In this document: positions 5,387 through 5,489 of the stretch, one piece after another
Layout of the letters: each line of letters begins with the position of its first letter
Position numbering within the stretch: position 1 is the first letter of the stretch
DNA from: an uncultured Phascolarctobacterium sp.
Lineage (GTDB): Bacteria > Bacillota > Negativicutes > Acidaminococcales > Acidaminococcaceae
Assembly (NCBI GenBank): GCA_945949475.1
Contig: CAMFET010000071.1
Location: forward strand, 1-5,489
DNA: 5,489 bases
Direction: 5' to 3'
Position numbers and translations under genes: made by a program
The notes under the pieces: generated by a model
Told to the model about the DNA's origin: nothing
Databases searched by the model: none
The model's input: only the letters and a program-made list of their open reading frames with translations

Positions 5387-5418
5387 AAAAAGCAAAGCTA
5401 CCCGACCAGCGGGTAGCT
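5387..5418 (-). terminator. Intrinsic terminator after the truncated right-edge gene
   Basis: On the minus strand AGCTACCCG (5418-5410) pairs perfectly with CGGGTAGCT (5404-5396) around a 5-base loop, followed by TTGCTTTTT. It begins 14 bases after the stop codon at 5433, so it ends transcription of the gene entering from the right and separates it from the permease. Confidence 0.9.
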
Positions 5419-5432
5419 ATAAAGCTCACGGC

Positions 5433-5489
5433 CTATTTCTTTTCCTCAGTAATATAGGTCCAGCCATTTTCCTGGCGCACCTTGCCCTC
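5433..5489 (-). CDS. C-terminal end of an unidentified gene (partial)
   Basis: The last 18 codons and a TAG stop, ending EGKVRQENGWTYITEEKK, run in from the right edge in frame. The tail is charged and ends in lysines, consistent with a soluble protein end. It is supported as a real gene end by the strong terminator 14 bases downstream. Too little is present to name a family. Confidence 0.65.
   Translation of the reverse strand, partial: EGKVRQENGWTYITEEKK

Noticed and set aside
5053..5388. 111-codon open frame on the plus strand
   Set aside because: It runs antisense over the permease start and then through the palindromic repeat element; no domain is seen.

Overview
The window comes from a bacterium and reads almost entirely on the minus strand. 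It holds an operon for aromatic amino acid biosynthesis, ordered (in the direction of transcription, right to left) aroF - tyrA - aroB - aroA, with aroA cut by the left edge. The proteins look like those of Bacillota: a Thermotoga/Bacillus-type DAHP synthase with an N-terminal regulatory domain, an EPSP synthase with the CGESGSTLRF motif, and strong AGGAG-type ribosome binding sites. The moderate GC content and the GC-rich inverted-repeat element at 5244-5360 suggest a gut-type Bacillota, possibly a Negativicute. That assignment is an impression and was not tested.

Layout from right to left: the last 18 codons of an unidentified gene (5433-5489) with its intrinsic terminator (5387-5418); a 117-bp non-coding palindromic repeat element (5244-5360); a TauE/SafE-family permease (4491-5231); an inverted-repeat block (4429-4472); a sigma-70-type promoter (4382-4410); a 43-codon leader ORF unusually rich in Tyr/Phe/Trp codons (4200-4331); an intrinsic terminator (4135-4165); about 208 nt of further untranslated leader; then aroF (2913-3926), tyrA (1938-2810), aroB (874-1938) and aroA (1-868).

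Working together: AroF makes DAHP from PEP and erythrose 4-phosphate. AroB cyclises DAHP to 3-dehydroquinate. AroA makes EPSP, two steps before chorismate. TyrA commits prephenate to tyrosine. The operon thus combines entry into the shikimate pathway, two core steps and the tyrosine branch. tyrA/aroB overlap by one base (TAATG) and aroB/aroA are 5 bases apart, so these three are very probably co-transcribed and translationally coupled.

The most interesting element is the unannotated leader. The order promoter, aromatic-rich leader peptide (8 of 13 residues aromatic at positions 12-24), terminator, aroF is the classic layout of ribosome-mediated transcription attenuation, here apparently sensing charged tRNA-Tyr (and perhaps tRNA-Phe). 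No T-box consensus was seen. Other signals include three tandem 8-bp repeats upstream of aroF with a degenerate counterpart upstream of tyrA, an orphan Shine-Dalgarno sequence in the read-through leader, and a probable TTG start for tyrA.
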